Assembly: GCA_049520515.1 (NCBI GenBank)
Contig: JBEKPS010000006.1
Span: 310,001 to 374,000, forward strand
Reading direction: 5' to 3'
Source of the DNA: JAFAMS01 sp049520515
GTDB taxonomy: Bacteria; Vulcanimicrobiota; Vulcanimicrobiia; Vulcanimicrobiales; Vulcanimicrobiaceae
DNA: 64,000 nucleotides
Part shown: piece by piece, positions 63,332 through 64,000 of the stretch
How the letters are laid out: each line of letters starts with the position of its first letter
How positions within the stretch are numbered: the stretch's first letter is position 1
Program-made: the position numbers and the translations under genes
The notes under the pieces: generated by a model
Told to the model about the DNA's origin: nothing
The model's database searches: none
What the model saw: only the letters and a program-made list of their open reading frames with translations

Positions 63332-63732
63332 ACCTCGTCGTTGAGGACGTCGACGCAGTAATCGCGTTCTATCGCAAACTTGGATTGAAGATCGAGGATG
63401 ACGGCCGCGAGTGGCCGCCCGGGAGCGGTGCACGCCACATCGAGCTTGAGTTTCCGAATGGCAACCGCATCGAATTCGACAGCGCATCAATGGCGAAGGT
63501 GTGGCGCGGTGATTCGAAGCCGGGCGTCGTGATTGGATTTTCGGTCGAATCGCGCGACGCTGTCGACACTTTATACGCGAACCTCGTCAACAGCGGACAC
63601 AAAACTGTGAAGTCGCCGCACGATGCATTTTGGGGCGCGCGTTATGCGATCGTCAAGGATCCGGCCGGAAACGACGTCGGTTTGATGAGCCCAATCGATC
63701 AGTCGAAACGCTCGAAGCAGCCGGACCCTTAG
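63316..63732 (+). CDS. VOC (glyoxalase/bleomycin-resistance) family protein
   Basis: This 138-residue protein of the vicinal oxygen chelate fold has two beta-alpha-beta-beta-beta halves. The start FDQLNLVVEDVDAVIAFYRKLG and the end WGARYAIVKDPAGNDVGLMSP are typical of family members with unknown substrates. The GTG start overlaps the fdhD end by 16 bases, and its stop overlaps the convergent ilvE by 4 bases. Confidence 0.87.
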   Translation: MFDQLNLVVEDVDAVIAFYRKLGLKIEDDGREWPPGSGARHIELEFPNGNRIEFDSASMAKVWRGDSKPGVVIGFSVESRDAVDTLYANLVNSGHKTVKSPHDAFWGARYAIVKDPAGNDVGLMSPIDQSKRSKQPDP

Positions 63733-64000
63733 CCGGCGGCGGTTTTCACTTTTCGATTCGCGTAGACCGGCGTGACCCAGTCGCGATATTTTGGCTCTTT
63801 GCCGCGCACCGCGCGTTCGTAGATGTCCATGATGCTCTTCGTAATTTTTCCGGTCTTACCGTCGCCGACTGGGCGGCGATCGATCGATTCGACCGGCATG
63901 ATTCCCGCGGCGCTTCCCGTGAGGAAAACCTCCGTCGCAGTGTAGAGCTCGCTGCGATCGATGCCGCGCTCGATGACGTTGACGCCGAGGTCCCGTGCGA
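63729..64000 (-). CDS. ilvE: Branched-chain amino acid aminotransferase, C-terminal part (5' end outside window)
   Basis: Reading the minus strand from the right edge gives about 89 residues ending in a TAA at 63731-63729. ELYTATEVFLTGSAAGIMPV and RPVGDGKTGKIT are the C-terminal signature of class IV PLP aminotransferases of the IlvE type, which transfer the amino group to Val, Leu and Ile precursors. YRDWVTPVYA near the end fits too. The start and the lysine-containing half lie beyond the window. Its stop overlaps the VOC gene. Confidence 0.9.
   Translation of the reverse strand, partial: ARDLGVNVIERGIDRSELYTATEVFLTGSAAGIMPVESIDRRPVGDGKTGKITKSIMDIYERAVRGKEPKYRDWVTPVYANRKVKTAAG

Overview
This window is a gene-dense, high-GC bacterial chromosome segment with about 62 protein genes. 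Many genes start with GTG or TTG, and many neighbours overlap by 1-4 bases (ATGA and GTGA junctions). LptB, two TonB-like proteins and many exported proteins point to a diderm. A menaquinone-type methyltransferase, a Rieske/cytochrome b pair, ResB/CcsA cytochrome c maturation and homogentisate dioxygenase suggest an aerobically respiring heterotroph. The overall style suggests an uncultured soil lineage such as Candidatus Eremiobacterota (WPS-2). That is inference from gene content, not proof. No rRNA, tRNA, phage, IS element or CRISPR was recognised.

Layout. 1-9.6 kb: a truncated serine hydrolase, a peroxiredoxin, a full-length Lhr helicase, two small exported proteins around a repeat-rich 375-base gap, and a DUF2461 protein. 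8.5-15 kb (minus strand): homogentisate dioxygenase, an FAD monooxygenase, a membrane protein/regulator/UppS overlapping chain, a possible free-standing 24-codon gene with its own promoter and terminator, an SDR and a DHH phosphoesterase. 15-24 kb: an ABC-2 exporter, an MFS carrier, RsmI, MetG, a TonB-like protein, TatD, UbiE and a polyprenyl synthase. 24-34 kb: TatA, TatC, ResB and CcsA, then a peptidase, SelO, and a Rieske plus cytochrome b-cytochrome c fusion. A two-hairpin repeat lies in front of tatA (two copies) and of the Rieske gene (one copy). The Rieske protein is itself a predicted Tat substrate.

34.3-41.4 kb is a tetrapyrrole operon covering the route from glutamyl-tRNA to uroporphyrinogen III and on to sirohydrochlorin. 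It holds two fusions: a precorrin-2 dehydrogenase joined to HemC, and CobA joined to HemD. A MobA-like gene sits inside it. 41.4-45.3 kb: DUF92, glutaredoxin, a second TonB-like protein, arginase and an AI-2E family permease. 45.4-49.7 kb is a complete BMP-type (nucleoside-like) ABC importer, followed by a serine hydrolase, a TPR/ATP-grasp protein, a phosphoesterase, LptB, a secreted phosphoesterase and a multicopper oxidase.

56.8-63.3 kb is a membrane-bound formate dehydrogenase operon. The catalytic subunit carries an in-frame UGA at the selenocysteine position, followed directly by a SECIS-like hairpin. About 80 bases later the frame is broken by an apparent 31-base loss. fdhD also seems to carry a one-base frame change in an A-run. 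The operon is therefore either decaying or affected by sequence errors; reads would decide. The window ends in a VOC protein and the C-terminal part of a branched-chain aminotransferase.
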